From Symbiodinium natans (lineage: Eukaryota > Sar > Dinophyceae > Suessiales > Symbiodiniaceae): a stretch of DNA of 64,000 bases. The notes under the pieces were generated by a model. It saw only the letters and a list, made by a program, of their open reading frames with translations. It ran no database searches and was not told the origin of the DNA. Shown one piece after another: positions 27,198 through 36,405 of the stretch (position 1 is its first letter; every line of letters starts with the position of its first letter). Made by a program: the position numbers and the translations under genes. The stretch covers positions 190,258 through 254,257 of the forward strand of contig CAJNDS010000020.1 in the NCBI GenBank assembly GCA_905221605.1, given 5' to 3'.

Positions 27198-27258
27198 CCG
27201 AAACCGAAAGCTCAGACGGCGCTAGCCTGGATACTCCCCACTCAGCCTCACCCCTGGC
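27198..27258 (+). promoter_or_regulatory. Conserved block upstream of ankyrin gene 2
   Basis: Near-identical to 5070-5134. It is followed by a pyrimidine-rich TTTATCCCTTCAG 12 bp before the ATG, which could be a spliced-leader acceptor; no spliced-leader sequence itself is present. Confidence 0.45.
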
Positions 27259-27282
27259 TTGTTTATCCCTTCAGCCCTCGCC

Positions 27283-29133
27283 ATGTTGTGTGTCTGGAGC
27301 GTTTCCGGGCAAGAGCTGGCCGCAACGACGGTAAGCGACACCATTAAAAGGGTGATCCACTTGAAACGCCACTTGCGAAGCCAGCGTGGCTTCCCAGTCT
27401 GCCTTCAACAGCTCCTACAGTCTGGTCGATGCTTGGGGGATCTTCATTCTCTCGTCGGGCCCGCTGACCTTCAGCTGGTACTGATATCTGCCCTCAGCCC
27501 GGAGCGGATGCTTCAGGCTGAAGACGAGTTTCTTGAGTATGCCGTCGACACAGGTGATGTGGAGCTGTGCCGCACTCTGCTGAAAGCTGGTGTAGACAAG
27601 AACGTGCGGAAACAGCGGAACAGGTCCGGCGATACCGCTCTGATGATCGCATCTTCCAGGGGCCACGTCCAGATTGTACGATTGCTGCTGGATGCTGGTG
27701 CTGACAAGAACTTGCGGGACTGCTGCGGCGACACCGCCCTCCTGCACGCGTTTTACGAGGGCCATGTCGACGTTGTACGACTGCTGCTAGATGTGGGTGC
27801 CAACAAACTTGCAGACATTGAGGACATGGGCAAAGCCGCTCTCGTGGACGCATCTTCCAAGGGCCATGTCGAGATTGCACGATTGCTGCTGGATGCTGGC
27901 GCCGACAAGAACCTGCGGGACGACTACAACGCGACCGCTCTCATGACCGCATCTTCTCAGGGCCACGTGGAGGTTGTGCGTTTGCTGCTGGACGCTGGTG
28001 CCGACAAGGACTTGCAGGACGAGTACCGCGCGACCGCTCTCATGCGCGCATCTTCCGAGGGCCACGTCGAGATTGTCCGTTTGCTGCTGGATTCTGGTGC
28101 TGACAAGATCTTGGAGGACGAGTACCACGCGACCGCTCTCATGCGTGCTTGTTCCGAGGGCCATGTCGAGATTGTACGTTTGCTGCTGGACGCTGGCGCC
28201 GACCAGAGCTGGCAGGAAAGATCCGGCCCCGCTCTCGTGGACGCATCTTCAAAGGGTCATGTCGAGATTGTGCGTGTTCTGCTGGATGCTGGTGCCGACA
28301 AGATCTTGCGGGACGACTACAACGCGACCGCTCTGATGAACGCATCTTCTCAGGGCCACGTGGAGGTTGTGCGTCTGCTGCTGGACGCTGGTGCCGACAA
28401 GAATTTGCAGGACGAGTGCCACGCGACCGCTCTCATTCGCGCATCTTCCCAGGGCCACATCGAAATTGTACGTTTGCTGCTGGATTCTGGTGCTGACAAG
28501 ATCTTGGACGACGAGTACGCCCGAACTGCTCTTTCGCGCGCATGTTCCAACGGCCACGACGAGATTGTACAACTGCTGCTCGGAAAGGGCTGGCAAGAAA
28601 GTTCCGGCCAGACTGCTCTCTTGATCGCATCTTCCGAGGGCCAGGCCGACATTGCACGCTTGCTGCTGGATGCTGGTGCAGACACGAACTATCAGGACGA
28701 GTCCGGCAAGACCGCTCTCATGCTGGCGTCTTCCATGGGCCAGGTCAAGATTGTACGCTTGCTGCTGGAAGATGGTGCAGACGTGAACTTGCAGGACAAG
28801 TCCGGCAAGACGGCTCTCATGCTGGCATCTTCCATGGGCGATGCCGAGATTGCACGTTTGCTGCTGGATGCTGGTGCTGACAAGAACTTGCGGGACTTCG
28901 GCGGCGACACCGCCCTCATGCACGCAATTGACGAGGGCGAGACACTGTACGAGTGCTGCTGGTTGCTGGCGCCAACTTTACTACCGGCCTCGCGCGCGCA
29001 TCATTGCGCAACATCCAGCGGCCACACCGAGATTGTATGCTTGCTTAGGTCGGCCGACACGAAATGCCCAAAAGCCCGAGGCACCTTAATCCGGTACGGC
29101 CCGAACGCTGACACCCTAGGCCTTAAGCGCTAA
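27283..29133 (+). CDS. Ankyrin gene 2: ubiquitin-like domain plus ~16 ankyrin repeats, 616 aa
   Basis: I place the start at ATG 27283 (MLCVWSVSGQELAATTVS), as in gene 1; an upstream in-frame TTG is not needed. Residues 1-80 are ubiquitin-like (LKRHL..QRGFPVCLQQLLQSGRCL..DLQLVL), followed by about sixteen 33-aa ankyrin repeats with DAGADKNL.D...ATALM.ASS.GHVEIVRLLL. Around residues 435-445 one repeat is shortened (LLLGKGWQESS). Near 28945-29010 the peptide leaves the repeat consensus (ETLYECCWLLAPTLLPASRA) because ankyrin sequence VRVLLVAGAN lies in the +1 frame, then SGHTEIVCLL returns. Intronless, inside a split ankyrin gene. Likely a cytosolic scaffold with unknown partner. Confidence 0.9.
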   Translation: MLCVWSVSGQELAATTVSDTIKRVIHLKRHLRSQRGFPVCLQQLLQSGRCLGDLHSLVGPADLQLVLISALSPERMLQAEDEFLEYAVDTGDVELCRTLLKAGVDKNVRKQRNRSGDTALMIASSRGHVQIVRLLLDAGADKNLRDCCGDTALLHAFYEGHVDVVRLLLDVGANKLADIEDMGKAALVDASSKGHVEIARLLLDAGADKNLRDDYNATALMTASSQGHVEVVRLLLDAGADKDLQDEYRATALMRASSEGHVEIVRLLLDSGADKILEDEYHATALMRACSEGHVEIVRLLLDAGADQSWQERSGPALVDASSKGHVEIVRVLLDAGADKILRDDYNATALMNASSQGHVEVVRLLLDAGADKNLQDECHATALIRASSQGHIEIVRLLLDSGADKILDDEYARTALSRACSNGHDEIVQLLLGKGWQESSGQTALLIASSEGQADIARLLLDAGADTNYQDESGKTALMLASSMGQVKIVRLLLEDGADVNLQDKSGKTALMLASSMGDAEIARLLLDAGADKNLRDFGGDTALMHAIDEGETLYECCWLLAPTLLPASRAHHCATSSGHTEIVCLLRSADTKCPKARGTLIRYGPNADTLGLKR

Positions 29134-29925
29134 ACTACCCTTTCAGAACCCCTATCGCCCTAAACCCTATAAACCCTAAACTGCCCTAAACCCTAACGGG
29201 GGGAGGATGGGGGAGCTTAACCCGAAACCCCCTACTGAGCTTACCGGTCCCTTTAGAACTTGGGACCCATTGAATCTCTTGCCCTTTGGAGGGTTTAGGG
29301 CGGTTTAGGGTTTGGGGTTTGGGGTTTGGGGTTTGGGGTTTAGGGTTTAATTAGGGTTTAGGGTTAGGGTTTAGGGCCTAAGGGTTTAGGGTTTAGGGTT
29401 CCCAAGCCCTGATAAGGGTGTGGAGGCGGTCGGGGCCTGCAGGACTGCTGAGGCGGCCTGCCCAAGATCCAGCTGAGCCCTAAACCCTACCACTCTAGGC
29501 TAGAGAAGTGTAGGGTTTACGATTTCGAGTTTAGGGTTTAGGGTGTAGGGTTTAGGGTTTTAGGGTTTACTAGACCCGAGGCCCTAAACCCTGAACATTG
29601 AGGGTGGGTCCCGGCAAAACATCGAAAGACGTTTCAGAACAGCGACTCAGTAGCTGAATAGGGAACCTTTATAAACCTTTTTGGTTATATAGAACTCTAC
29701 TATTTCTAGAAAGTTATATAGAACTCTACTATTTCTAGAAGGTTATATAGAGCTCTACTATTTCTAAAGGGTTATATAGAGCTCTACTATGCCTAGAAGG
29801 TTATATAGAGCACTGCTATTTCTGGAAGGTTACCTTGTTTGGGCTAGGGCATTTATTCCCTAAACCCGAAACCCTAAACCCTACACCCTAAACCCTAAAC
29901 CCTAAACCGGAAGCCCTAAACTTCA
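29134..29925. repeat. Telomere tracts and a ~30 bp tandem repeat
   Basis: TTTAGGG/TTTGGGG at 29300-29400 and degenerate copies elsewhere. From 29684 to 29834 a unit GGTTATATAGAGCTCTACTA plus TTTCTAGAA repeats five times. A possible short exon at 29408-29480 (KGVEAVGACRTAEAACPRSS) is weak. Confidence 0.65.
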
Positions 29926-29934
29926 GCCCCCAAG

Positions 29935-29996
29935 GCGAAAGATGACATCGAAGGGCAACCCCCCCCCCCTTCCCGGAGCGTCGAAGAACTTCGAGG
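29935..29996 (+). CDS. Candidate exon
   Basis: CCCCAAG|G acceptor, then AKDDIEGQPPPLPGASKNFE, ending GAG|GG. Confidence 0.4.
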
Positions 29997-30187
29997 GCTT
30001 AGGGTTTAGGGTTTAGGGTTTAGGGTATTGGGGCGGGGGGGGGGGGGGGGGGCGTGTGGTTCATCTAAGTTCTGGGCCCGAACTTGTATTTATCACAACA
30101 GATTGACAGATTACGTACAATGTAGGGTTTGATGTATTACTATTTGTTTTTGTTTTGGGGGGAGGGGGGGGTCGACTGAGAACGCAG

Positions 30188-30301
30188 GCTCTTCTTCGTG
30201 ATCGTTCTACTGACGTGCGGCAGGTGCAATCTGATTGTTGCTGTGGTGCCTTGCCTTCTCCGACCCCTGAAGTTGAAGAAGCTGTTGTTAGCTGTTGTTA
30301 G
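30188..30301 (+). CDS. Candidate terminal exon
   Basis: AACGCAG|G acceptor, then ALLRDRSTDVRQVQSDCCCG...LPSPTPEVEEAVVSCC and TAG. Confidence 0.4.
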   Translation, partial: ALLRDRSTDVRQVQSDCCCGALPSPTPEVEEAVVSCC

Positions 30302-30363
30302 CTAAACCCTAAACCCTACATCCTAAACCCTAACCCCTAAACCTCAAACCCTAGACCGTCAAG

Positions 30364-30469
30364 GAAGCTGTAGCCATTTCAGGACCTGCGCCCTATGAGT
30401 CTTTTGATACATCTGTCGCGCCTGTGTTTGGTGCTTCCAAGTGGAATCGAGCATTCCACGGGTGTGCCA
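30364..30469 (+). CDS. Exon ending at PE-C
   Basis: CGTCAAG|G acceptor, then EAVAISGPAPYESFDTSVAP...VFGASKWNRAFHGCAI. Open frame stops being protein-like at the PE-C boundary. Confidence 0.5.
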
Positions 30470-30558
30470 TACTTGGAGGCTCATGGATACTTATATCATG
30501 GTTAGAACCTTCCTTAGGGTACTTATGACCCTACTTATATGTACACGTGAACCTCCCA
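30470..30558 (+). mobile_element. Palindromic element PE-C acting as an intron
   Basis: TACTTGGAGGCTCATGGATA ... GTACACGTGAACCTCCCAG. Skipping it joins ...FHGCAI to RIVASTRSFRPL in frame. Confidence 0.6.
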
Positions 30559-30559
30559 G

Positions 30560-30641
30560 AAGGATCGTGGCCAGTACTCGTAGCTTCCGTCCACTGGTGT
30601 CTGGCTTTCTGTTCAATTCGCTCACGAGAAGTGCCCTCTGG
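30560..30641 (+). CDS. Exon after PE-C
   Basis: Reads RIVASTRSFRPLVSGFLFNS then LTRSALW, ending TGG|GTTTGAGG. Confidence 0.5.
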
Positions 30642-30712
30642 GTTTGAGGTTTAGGGTTTTTAGGGTTAGGGTTCATAGCGTCTGACATGGGCATACGTAA
30701 GAGCCCTACTGT

Positions 30713-30830
30713 TTGATTCAACTGGTTCCCAATGTTTTGGTAGCGGGATGCTCGGCAGTACCTTGTATTCCCCGTTCTACTAACCTCACAGGCCGCGTCA
30801 AGGGTACCTCTTCTTCCAAATCCTGCGCCC
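30713..30830 (+). CDS. Candidate exon
   Basis: Reads LIQLVPNVLVAGCSAVPCIP then RSTNLTGRVKGTSSSKSCA; ends at CCCTAAA repeats. Confidence 0.45.
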
Positions 30831-30884
30831 TAAACCCTAAACCCTAAACCCTAAACCCTAAACCCTAAACCCTGAACCTGTGAG

Positions 30885-30935
30885 ACCAACAAGTACCTTG
30901 GCACGGCGCTGCACTACGCGGCGCAGAGAGGTCAC
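30885..30935 (+). CDS. Split ankyrin gene: first half of a repeat
   Basis: Reads TNKYLGTALHYAAQRGH and ends CAC|GCCACG, a GC donor. The exon at 32694 (AAG|GCC) continues APAVELLIDAQAEV in phase 0, giving a complete repeat. Confidence 0.6.
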
Positions 30936-30966
30936 GCCACGAGCTCGGAAGAGGGCAGGCTAGATG

Positions 30967-31115
30967 TTCAGGGTTTAGGGTTTAGGGTTTAGGGTTTAGG
31001 GTTTAGGGTTTAGGGTTTGGGGTTTAGGGTTTAGGGTTTAGGGTCTAGGGTTCAGGGTTTAGGCTTTAGGGTCTCGGGTCTAGGGTTCAGGGTTTAGGCT
31101 TTAGGGTTTGGGGTT
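30967..31115 (+). repeat. TTTAGGG array with variants
   Basis: About seven perfect units followed by TTTGGGG, TCTAGGG, TTCAGGG and CTTTAGGG variants. Confidence 0.75.
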
Positions 31116-31172
31116 TAGGGCTTCTAGGACTTGGCCTAGGACCCAGAGTAGGCCCTGACCCCGAACCCTCAG

Positions 31173-31250
31173 GAGGCTGAGGTTGACCCCGGGCCCTGGG
31201 GGACCCTCCTGAGGCCTCAAAACCTCCCAAAACCAAAACGTTTCGTTCAG
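31173..31250 (+). CDS. Candidate exon
   Basis: CCTCAG|G to TTCAG|GTCTAC; reads EAEVDPGPWGTLLRPQNLPK then PKRFVQ. Confidence 0.45.
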
Positions 31251-31713
31251 GTCTACATTTTTATACGAGGAGAGGTTTAGGGTTTAGGGTTTAGGCTGAG
31301 GGTTTCGGGTTTAGGGTGCGTGGGAGATTTTGATCTTCAGGAAATTGCCGGGTGCAGGGCTTGAAGCTCGCTAGGGTTGGAGGATTCCAGGTTCTTTACT
31401 TCAGGGCTCAGGGTTTTTAGGGGCTCAGGTTCCCTTGTAGTCCCATTTAAAACAAAAAGGGCCCTTTTTGTTCCTAGTGGGTCTCTTTCTGGGGGTGATT
31501 ATTAATAGTTGTCCCTCATGGTCCCTTTATGTTCATACTAGAATAACCCCCCGAAAACCTGTTCCAATTATTCAGGCCCCAATATTACATGGGTCTCTCT
31601 TTTGGGGTGTAGGATTTCATGGTCGAGTATTGGGTTTCAAGGTAAGGGTTCGTTTCACCCCGCAAGAGCCTAAACCTTAAACACTCAACCCTAAGCCCTC
31701 CCCCCCCTTCCAG

Positions 31714-31833
31714 GTCCTTCCAGGACCTCGGGCTAACAGGAGCCTTTTTTGCGCGAAAAGCCCCTCATCCCACAAAGCCAGTCCTCGCCATGTTGAGGGG
31801 CACCGTCCTCTAGAAGGGCCCATGCAACACAAG
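31714..31833 (+). CDS. Candidate exon
   Basis: TTCCAG|G acceptor, then VLPGPRANRSLFCAKSPSSH...KASPRHVEGHRPLEGPMQHK, ending CACAAG|GG. Confidence 0.45.
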
Positions 31834-31856
31834 GGACCCTCACCTCATGGGTTTGT

Positions 31857-32126
31857 GGTTTAGGGTTTAGGGTTTAGGGTTTAGGGTTTAGGGTTTAGGG
31901 TTTAGGGTTTAGGGTTTAGGGTCCTCTACTAGCCCCCTCTATACTACCTTGCCTGGGTTCCCCCCAGAACTACGGCTAATTAAGGTTATTTAAGGGGCGG
32001 GAGGTAGTATTAGAGGGGCGGTTGTAGGGACCCTTGCCTTGAACTGGGGAAGCTACCAGGGTTTAGGGTTTAGGGTTTAGGGTTTAGGGTTTAGGGTTTA
32101 GGGTTTAGGGTTTAGGGTTTAGGGTT
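31857..32126 (+). mobile_element. Telomere arrays around palindromic element PE-K
   Basis: (TTTAGGG) at 31857-31920; PE-K at 31921-32033 with CCTCTACTAGCCCCCTCTAT pairing to GGTAGTATTAGAGGGGCGGT; (TTTAGGG) again at 32058-32125. Confidence 0.55.
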
Positions 32127-32438
32127 TGCGCCCTTAAAAGGGGACCCTTATATGCCCCTTTCTATACCCTACACAACCCCAGGACCCGTGCTTCAGAACC
32201 TTTTAAAAAGCTACCATATCCCTGAACCTCCATAGGATGGCCCTGAACCCAACCCGGAAGCCGAATCTCGGGTTTAGGGTTTAGGGTTTAGGGTTTAGGG
32301 TTTAGGGTTTAGGGTTTAGGGTTTAGGGCCTAAACCTTCTCATGGGTTGGTGGTCTCCTTAAGTAGGGTTTCTGCTTTATCTCAGCATCCATTCGGGGCT
32401 CTTATTCGGGTATCTAGGTGCTATATTCAGGTATAAAG

Positions 32439-32522
32439 ATGGCCGACAAGGAGGCCACCGGCCTTCATAACCTAAACCCTAACCCTGCTCCCGCGTCGCC
32501 CTCAGAAGTACGTAGGGGTTAG
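32439..32522 (+). CDS. Short ATG frame, candidate exon
   Basis: Reads MADKEATGLHNLNPNPAPAS then PSEVRRG and TAG; KEATGLHN resembles the start of an ankyrin repeat. The NPNP part is telomere-derived. Confidence 0.3.
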   Translation: MADKEATGLHNLNPNPAPASPSEVRRG

Positions 32523-32604
32523 GGGGGGTTTGCGCCGACTCTTTCAACAGCAGCTTCGAATTCCTTTTCTCTCCATGTTTCCCTGAGCCCGAAACCCTGA
32601 ACCT

Positions 32605-32683
32605 TAAAACCCTAAACCCTAAACCCTAAACCCTAAACCCTAAACCCTAAACCCTAAACCCTAAACCCTAAACCCTAAACCCT
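32605..32683 (+). repeat. (CCCTAAA)n array
   Basis: About 11 units, ending 11 bp before the ankyrin exon acceptor. Confidence 0.85.
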
Positions 32684-32693
32684 GAATGCGAAG

Positions 32694-32756
32694 GCCCCCG
32701 CTGTGGAGCTCCTCATCGACGCCCAGGCCGAGGTGCCCCGGGACGTTGAGCCTCGA
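32694..32756 (+). CDS. Split ankyrin gene: second half of a repeat
   Basis: TGCGAAG|GCC; reads APAVELLIDAQAEVPRDVEP. Completes the repeat begun at 30885-30935. Confidence 0.6.
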
Positions 32757-32954
32757 ATGTGTGGGGTTTAGGTGGTTTCGGGTTTCGGGTTTCGGGTTTA
32801 GGCTTTTGGGTTTCGGGTTTAGGGTTTATGATGTAGGAGAGGGAGGGGGGGGGGGGTCAAATTCAAGGTGCTGAACGCCCAACAGCAGGAGCAAATAAAG
32901 CTCCAAGCTCCAAAGCTCTGAACTATCTAAACCCTAAACCCTAAACCTTTGGGA

Positions 32955-33017
32955 ACAGGACATTCTAAGCTGCAGTCGAGGGGCTGTTCAGGTATTGAGG
33001 CGCAAGGCTGAGTGACG
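32955..33017 (+). CDS. Candidate exon
   Basis: Reads EQDILSCSRGAVQVLRRKAE then TGA; an upstream segment FKVLNAQQQEQIKLQAPKL (about 32858-32918) may belong to the same gene. Confidence 0.35.
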
Positions 33018-33059
33018 CGGGTTCCATGAACTGAAAGGCCACATGAACCCTCAGGCCTG

Positions 33060-33152
33060 TTTAGGGTTTAGGGTTTAGGGTTTAGGGTTTAGGGTTTAGG
33101 GTTTAGGGTTTAGGGTTTAGGGTTTAGGGTTTAGGGTTTAGGGTTTAGGGTT
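33060..33152 (+). repeat. (TTTAGGG)n array
   Basis: About 13 exact units. Confidence 0.85.
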
Positions 33153-33176
33153 TTCGCCTTTAGGGTTTAGGGCTTA

Positions 33177-33311
33177 GGGCGTGCCACAAGGAAGCGCGTC
33201 TTGTGAGCTCGAAGTAGTCTGCGGACCTACCCACCCCAAGGCCCCCACCTACAACTCTCATGGAGTGAAGGCCTTCTTGTATTACAAAGCAACATGTACT
33301 CTTGATGCAAG
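33177..33311 (+). CDS. Exon, unknown protein
   Basis: 43 codons: VPQGSASCELEVVCGPTHPK...APTYNSHGVKAFLYYKATCT...LDA, ending GATGCAAG|GTGATTT, a GT donor. Good coding texture. Confidence 0.5.
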
Positions 33312-33374
33312 GTGATTTAGAGGAACCTGATATGAAACTCTTCACTGAAGCCACCTATGAGCTGCATCGCATGG

Positions 33375-33800
33375 TCGGAGCACTTGGGTCGCTTGGGGAC
33401 AGACTTCGGACACTTGAAATATTTCGGAGAACTGGGAACACTTGGGATACTTGGATCACTTAGGTCACTTGCGACAGTTAGGTCACTTGCGTCACTTAAG
33501 ACACGTATGACACGTGGCACACTTTCGTCAGTACCGGGAACACTTGGGTTGCTTGGGTCACGGGGGACGCTTCATTCACTCGGTCACTTGGGACACTTGG
33601 GTCACTGCCAGTGGCTTGGGACCACTTGGGCACTTGGCTCATTTGGGTCACATGGAATATTTGACTTTGGGGAGCATGTGGAATGCCCGTACGGCGCCTA
33701 AAACTTCTGCCGCTTAGCCTGACGGCTAAAGGAACGCGTGGGTCACTTGAGACGTTGGCTTACTTGGGGCAGTTGGGTCACTTAGGAGCAATTTGAACAC
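33375..33800 (+). repeat. Degenerate ACTTGGGTC minisatellite
   Basis: Roughly 45 diverged copies of a 9-10 bp unit (CACTTGGGT / CACTTGGGA). Open frames across it (HLGHLGH...) are artefacts. Confidence 0.8.
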
Positions 33801-33846
33801 TTGCGTAGGCGCAAGTTTGGGCCCGCGGCTTCCCGTCATCTTGCAC

Positions 33847-33935
33847 AGACCCAACGGCCAACACTAGGGGCCTCTCAGGGGTCTCCCAGAAGCGGAATGA
33901 CCAGGGCAAACCAATGCGACATCAAAGCTTAGTGT
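33847..33935 (+). CDS. Candidate exon
   Basis: TTGCACAG acceptor, then TQRPTLGASQGSPRSGMTRA and NQCDIKA then TAG. Confidence 0.3.
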
Positions 33936-34143
33936 AGCAGAAGGACACTAAACTCCCAGCGTGGGATGTTTGTTACATGTGTTAATGTGTTTAGTTTTGT
34001 TTTGTTTTTATTTGTAGGGAATACTGATTTTGTTGTAAACCCTGTGCTCTACACTCAAAACCCTACAACCCTCGACCCTAAACACCCCAAACCCCAAACC
34101 CTAACCCTAAACCCTAAACCCTAAACCCTAAACCCTCTGCCAG

Positions 34144-34228
34144 ATCAATGCCCTGGATCGCCACAGCGACAGCCCTCTGAGTTGGGCCGCGCGCAGCGGA
34201 CACCTGGATGCGGTCTGGGCCTTAGCAG
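34144..34228 (+). CDS. Split ankyrin gene: complete repeat exon
   Basis: TCTGCCAG acceptor and GCAG|GTTTTTGG donor enclose INALDRHSDSPLSWAARSGH and LDAVWALA, an ankyrin repeat (D..G.SPL.WAA..GHLDAV..L). Confidence 0.65.
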
Positions 34229-34446
34229 GTTTTTGGTGTAGGGTTTAGGGTTTAGGGTTTAGGGTTTGGGGTTTAGGGTTTAGGGTCTAGCGTTTGGGGT
34301 TTGGGGTTTGGGGTTTAGGGTGTAGGGTTTGGGGTTTAGGGTTTAGATCATTGGGGTTTGCGGGGCAAGGGTTTAGGGGTACGTTAGCATTTGAGGGCTT
34401 TAGGGATTCTAGAGTTGTTAGGGTCTGTGTTGGTCATGTATGCCAG

Positions 34447-34491
34447 GAAGGGGTAGACATTCTGAAAAGAAGGCATGAAGCCTCCGGATAG
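34447..34491 (+). CDS. Candidate exon
   Basis: GCCAG|G acceptor, then EGVDILKRRHEASG and TAG. Confidence 0.35.
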   Translation, partial: EGVDILKRRHEASG

Positions 34492-34579
34492 CTACAGGCA
34501 GCTCCTCATCAGCTTATAGGGTTTAGGGTTTGTGGTTGAGGATTTAGGGTAGGGTTTAGGCTCTTGGGTTTGCGGTTTA

Positions 34580-34685
34580 AGGTGTGCCCGGAGACCAAGA
34601 GGCCCCACACCACCAAGTCTGCGGATGGGGCTAAGGGTCGTCATTGCCTTCTCTCGAACCAGAAAGCACAAGGACCAAGTTCCCT
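34580..34685 (+). CDS. Candidate exon
   Basis: TTTAAG|G acceptor, then VCPETKRPHTTKSADGAKGR and HCLLSNQKAQGPSSL. Confidence 0.4.
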
Positions 34686-34869
34686 AAACCCTACACCCTA
34701 ATGTAGGGGTCCTAAACAAAATACTACTAAGTAGTATGATATGGTCCATATATATATATATATATATATTTATTTATTTATTTATTTATTTATCTTCTCA
34801 TACCCCCAAACTCAAGTCTGTGTATTAAAGGCCCTGATATTCCACCCTACACCCTAAACCCACAACCCG

Positions 34870-35005
34870 GTGGCTTGTGCGCCCGCTCTACAGGTGTTCC
34901 CTGAATATGATGGTCACTACATTTTATACTATCATAGCCCCCTAAACCCTAAACCCTAAGCCCTAAGCCCTAAACCCTAAACCCCCGTGGCTTGCGCGCC
35001 CGCTC
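34870..35005 (+). repeat. Insertion flanked by a 19 bp direct repeat in the split ankyrin gene
   Basis: GTGGCTTG(T/C)GCGCCCGCTC occurs at 34870-34888 and 34987-35005, encoding VACAPA both times. The first copy leads to CTACAG|GTGTTCC (GT donor) and the second to CGAAAG|GTGAAG (acceptor). Between them lie a foldback fragment and CCCTAAA units. Confidence 0.6.
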
Positions 35006-35010
35006 GAAAG

Positions 35011-35082
35011 GTGAAGAAGCTCGTCGAGAATCGTGCAGATCCGCTGCTGGACTCGAGCATCCCAGGGCCACCAAAACCCTGA
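35011..35082 (+). CDS. Split ankyrin gene: repeat second half
   Basis: Reads VKKLVENRADPLLDSSIPGP, matching the ankyrin VVKLLLENGADP loop. Confidence 0.55.
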   Translation: MKKLVENRADPLLDSSIPGPPKP

Positions 35083-35157
35083 GCCCTAAACCCTAAACCC
35101 CAAACCCTAAACCCCAAACCCTAAACCCTAAACCCTGAACCCTGAACCCTGACCACA

Positions 35158-35219
35158 GGCCCCAGGTTCGGGTGACGGGAACTTGTTTCCTCCGCGAGTC
35201 GGAGCGCCCATGGCGGAAG
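35158..35219 (+). CDS. Candidate exon
   Basis: CCACAG|G to CGGAAG|GTTTAGGG; reads PQVRVTGTCFLRESERPWRK. Confidence 0.45.
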
Positions 35220-35409
35220 GTTTAGGGTTTAGGGTTGCAAGGTTTAGGGTTTAGGGTTTAGGGTTTTGGGTTTTGGGTTTTGGGTGTTTAGGGTTTAGGG
35301 GTTTAAGGTTTAGGGTTTCGGGTTGATGGTTCATGGCTCTTACCTAAGGGACGACGAGAACCGACTATGCTTGTGGTCCATGGGTTATACTAGGGATTGT
35401 AGCCGGATG

Positions 35410-35690
35410 TGGTTGAGGTTCGTGTTCATGGCCCCAAAAAACGTTAGAGTTTCCCACTTCCCTGGCGCTGGGGCGCAGCCCCATCTCCAGCCAGATGGCT
35501 TCTTCCTTGTCACGGGGCCGCCAGCAGGCTCGACACCCAAGGCTTCCCGCTTCCTTGTCATGGGGCCGCCAGGTTTGAAATCCAAGGCTTCTGGGCCCTG
35601 TTCCTGGGCAAATGGCATGAAGCTTCTGCTCCTAGACCTGCTGCCGGAGCACGGCAGCCGTCACTGGGGCAGACGGAAGCGGCTGAGGGT
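35410..35690 (+). CDS. Exon of the split ankyrin region, unknown segment
   Basis: One long open frame includes VRVSHFPGAGAQPHLQPDGF, two tandem copies of a FLV(T/M)GPP module caused by a ~57 bp duplication (35511-35567), and LLLLDLLPEHGSRHWGRRKR. Edges unclear. Confidence 0.45.
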
Positions 35691-35738
35691 TTCGGGTTTT
35701 CAGGGGTTTTCAGGGTCTAGGGCTTGGGTTGAACCATC

Positions 35739-35868
35739 CTTGGTAGCCCCGTGGTACCCTTGTCCCTTTTTTGGGTTCAAGCTTCCCCTACACAGTAACC
35801 AACCCCCCCCCCCCAAAAAAAAAAAAAAAATGGTGGCCTTCTACCAAGATGGTTGCTGGGCTACCAAG
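35739..35868 (+). mobile_element. Palindromic element PE-B with CATC target repeats
   Basis: CTTGGTAGCCCCGTGGTACC ... CTGGGCTACCAAG between CATC at 35735-35738 and 35869-35872. Removing it joins GLGLNHLAFPQDNN in frame. Its interior has a C/A homopolymer expansion. Confidence 0.7.
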
Positions 35869-35872
35869 CATC

Positions 35873-35950
35873 TGGCGTTTCCGCAGGATAACAACGCCAG
35901 CGAAGATCCCATCGAGCTTGCCAAAGGCACACCGCAGGTCATTTTGTGCC
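35873..35950 (+). CDS. Split ankyrin gene: repeat exon
   Basis: Reads HLAFPQDNNASEDPIELAKG then TPQVILCQE, ending CAGGAG at a telomere array; DPIELAKG.PQVI fits a diverged ankyrin helix pair. Confidence 0.5.
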
Positions 35951-36308
35951 AGGAGTTAATTAGGGTTTAGGGTTTAGGGTTTAGAGTTTAGGGTTTAGGG
36001 TTTAGGGTTTAGGGTTTGGGGTTTGGGGTTTGGGGTTTGGGGTTTAAGGCACAACAGAAGCTTCGAAGCTGGATGAGGCCCGGGGTTGGATCACGCCCTA
36101 AACCCTAAATCCGAATTCCTAAACCCTAAACCCTCAACTCGATTTTTTTGTTTGGGGGGGGGGGGGGGTTCTTCGCAAATTTTAGTTTAGGAGCCTTCAA
36201 CTCCAATTTATTCTCTCTCTCTCTCTCTCTTTTTTTTTTTTTTTTTGGGGGGGGGGGGGGGTGGGGGTTCTTAGCAATTTTTGGTTTAGAGTTGGGGCTT
36301 GAGGGCAG

Positions 36309-36405
36309 GGTTGCGTCACGGCCCTGTGTCCATCACGTCAATTCACCTGCCAGTGCCCTGTCGCTGTGCAGGGTCCAGTTGATGACAGGAGCGGTGCAAC
36401 TCTAA
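36309..36405 (+). CDS. Candidate terminal exon
   Basis: GGGCAG|G acceptor, then VASRPCVHHVNSPASALSLC and RVQLMTGAVQL, stop TAA 36403-36405. Confidence 0.45.

Noticed and set aside
27415-28923. Minus and alternative-frame open frames within ankyrin gene 2
   Set aside because: Shadows of the repeat coding sequence; the same applies inside genes 1 and 3.
30360-30400. Possible dinoflagellate spliced-leader remnant (GTAGCCATTTCAGG)
   Set aside because: Only a short partial match and it lies inside a good exon; no full spliced-leader sequence is present anywhere in the window.
33357-33717. + strand 114-codon frame
   Set aside because: Generated by the ACTTGGGTC minisatellite (HLGHLGH-type peptide).
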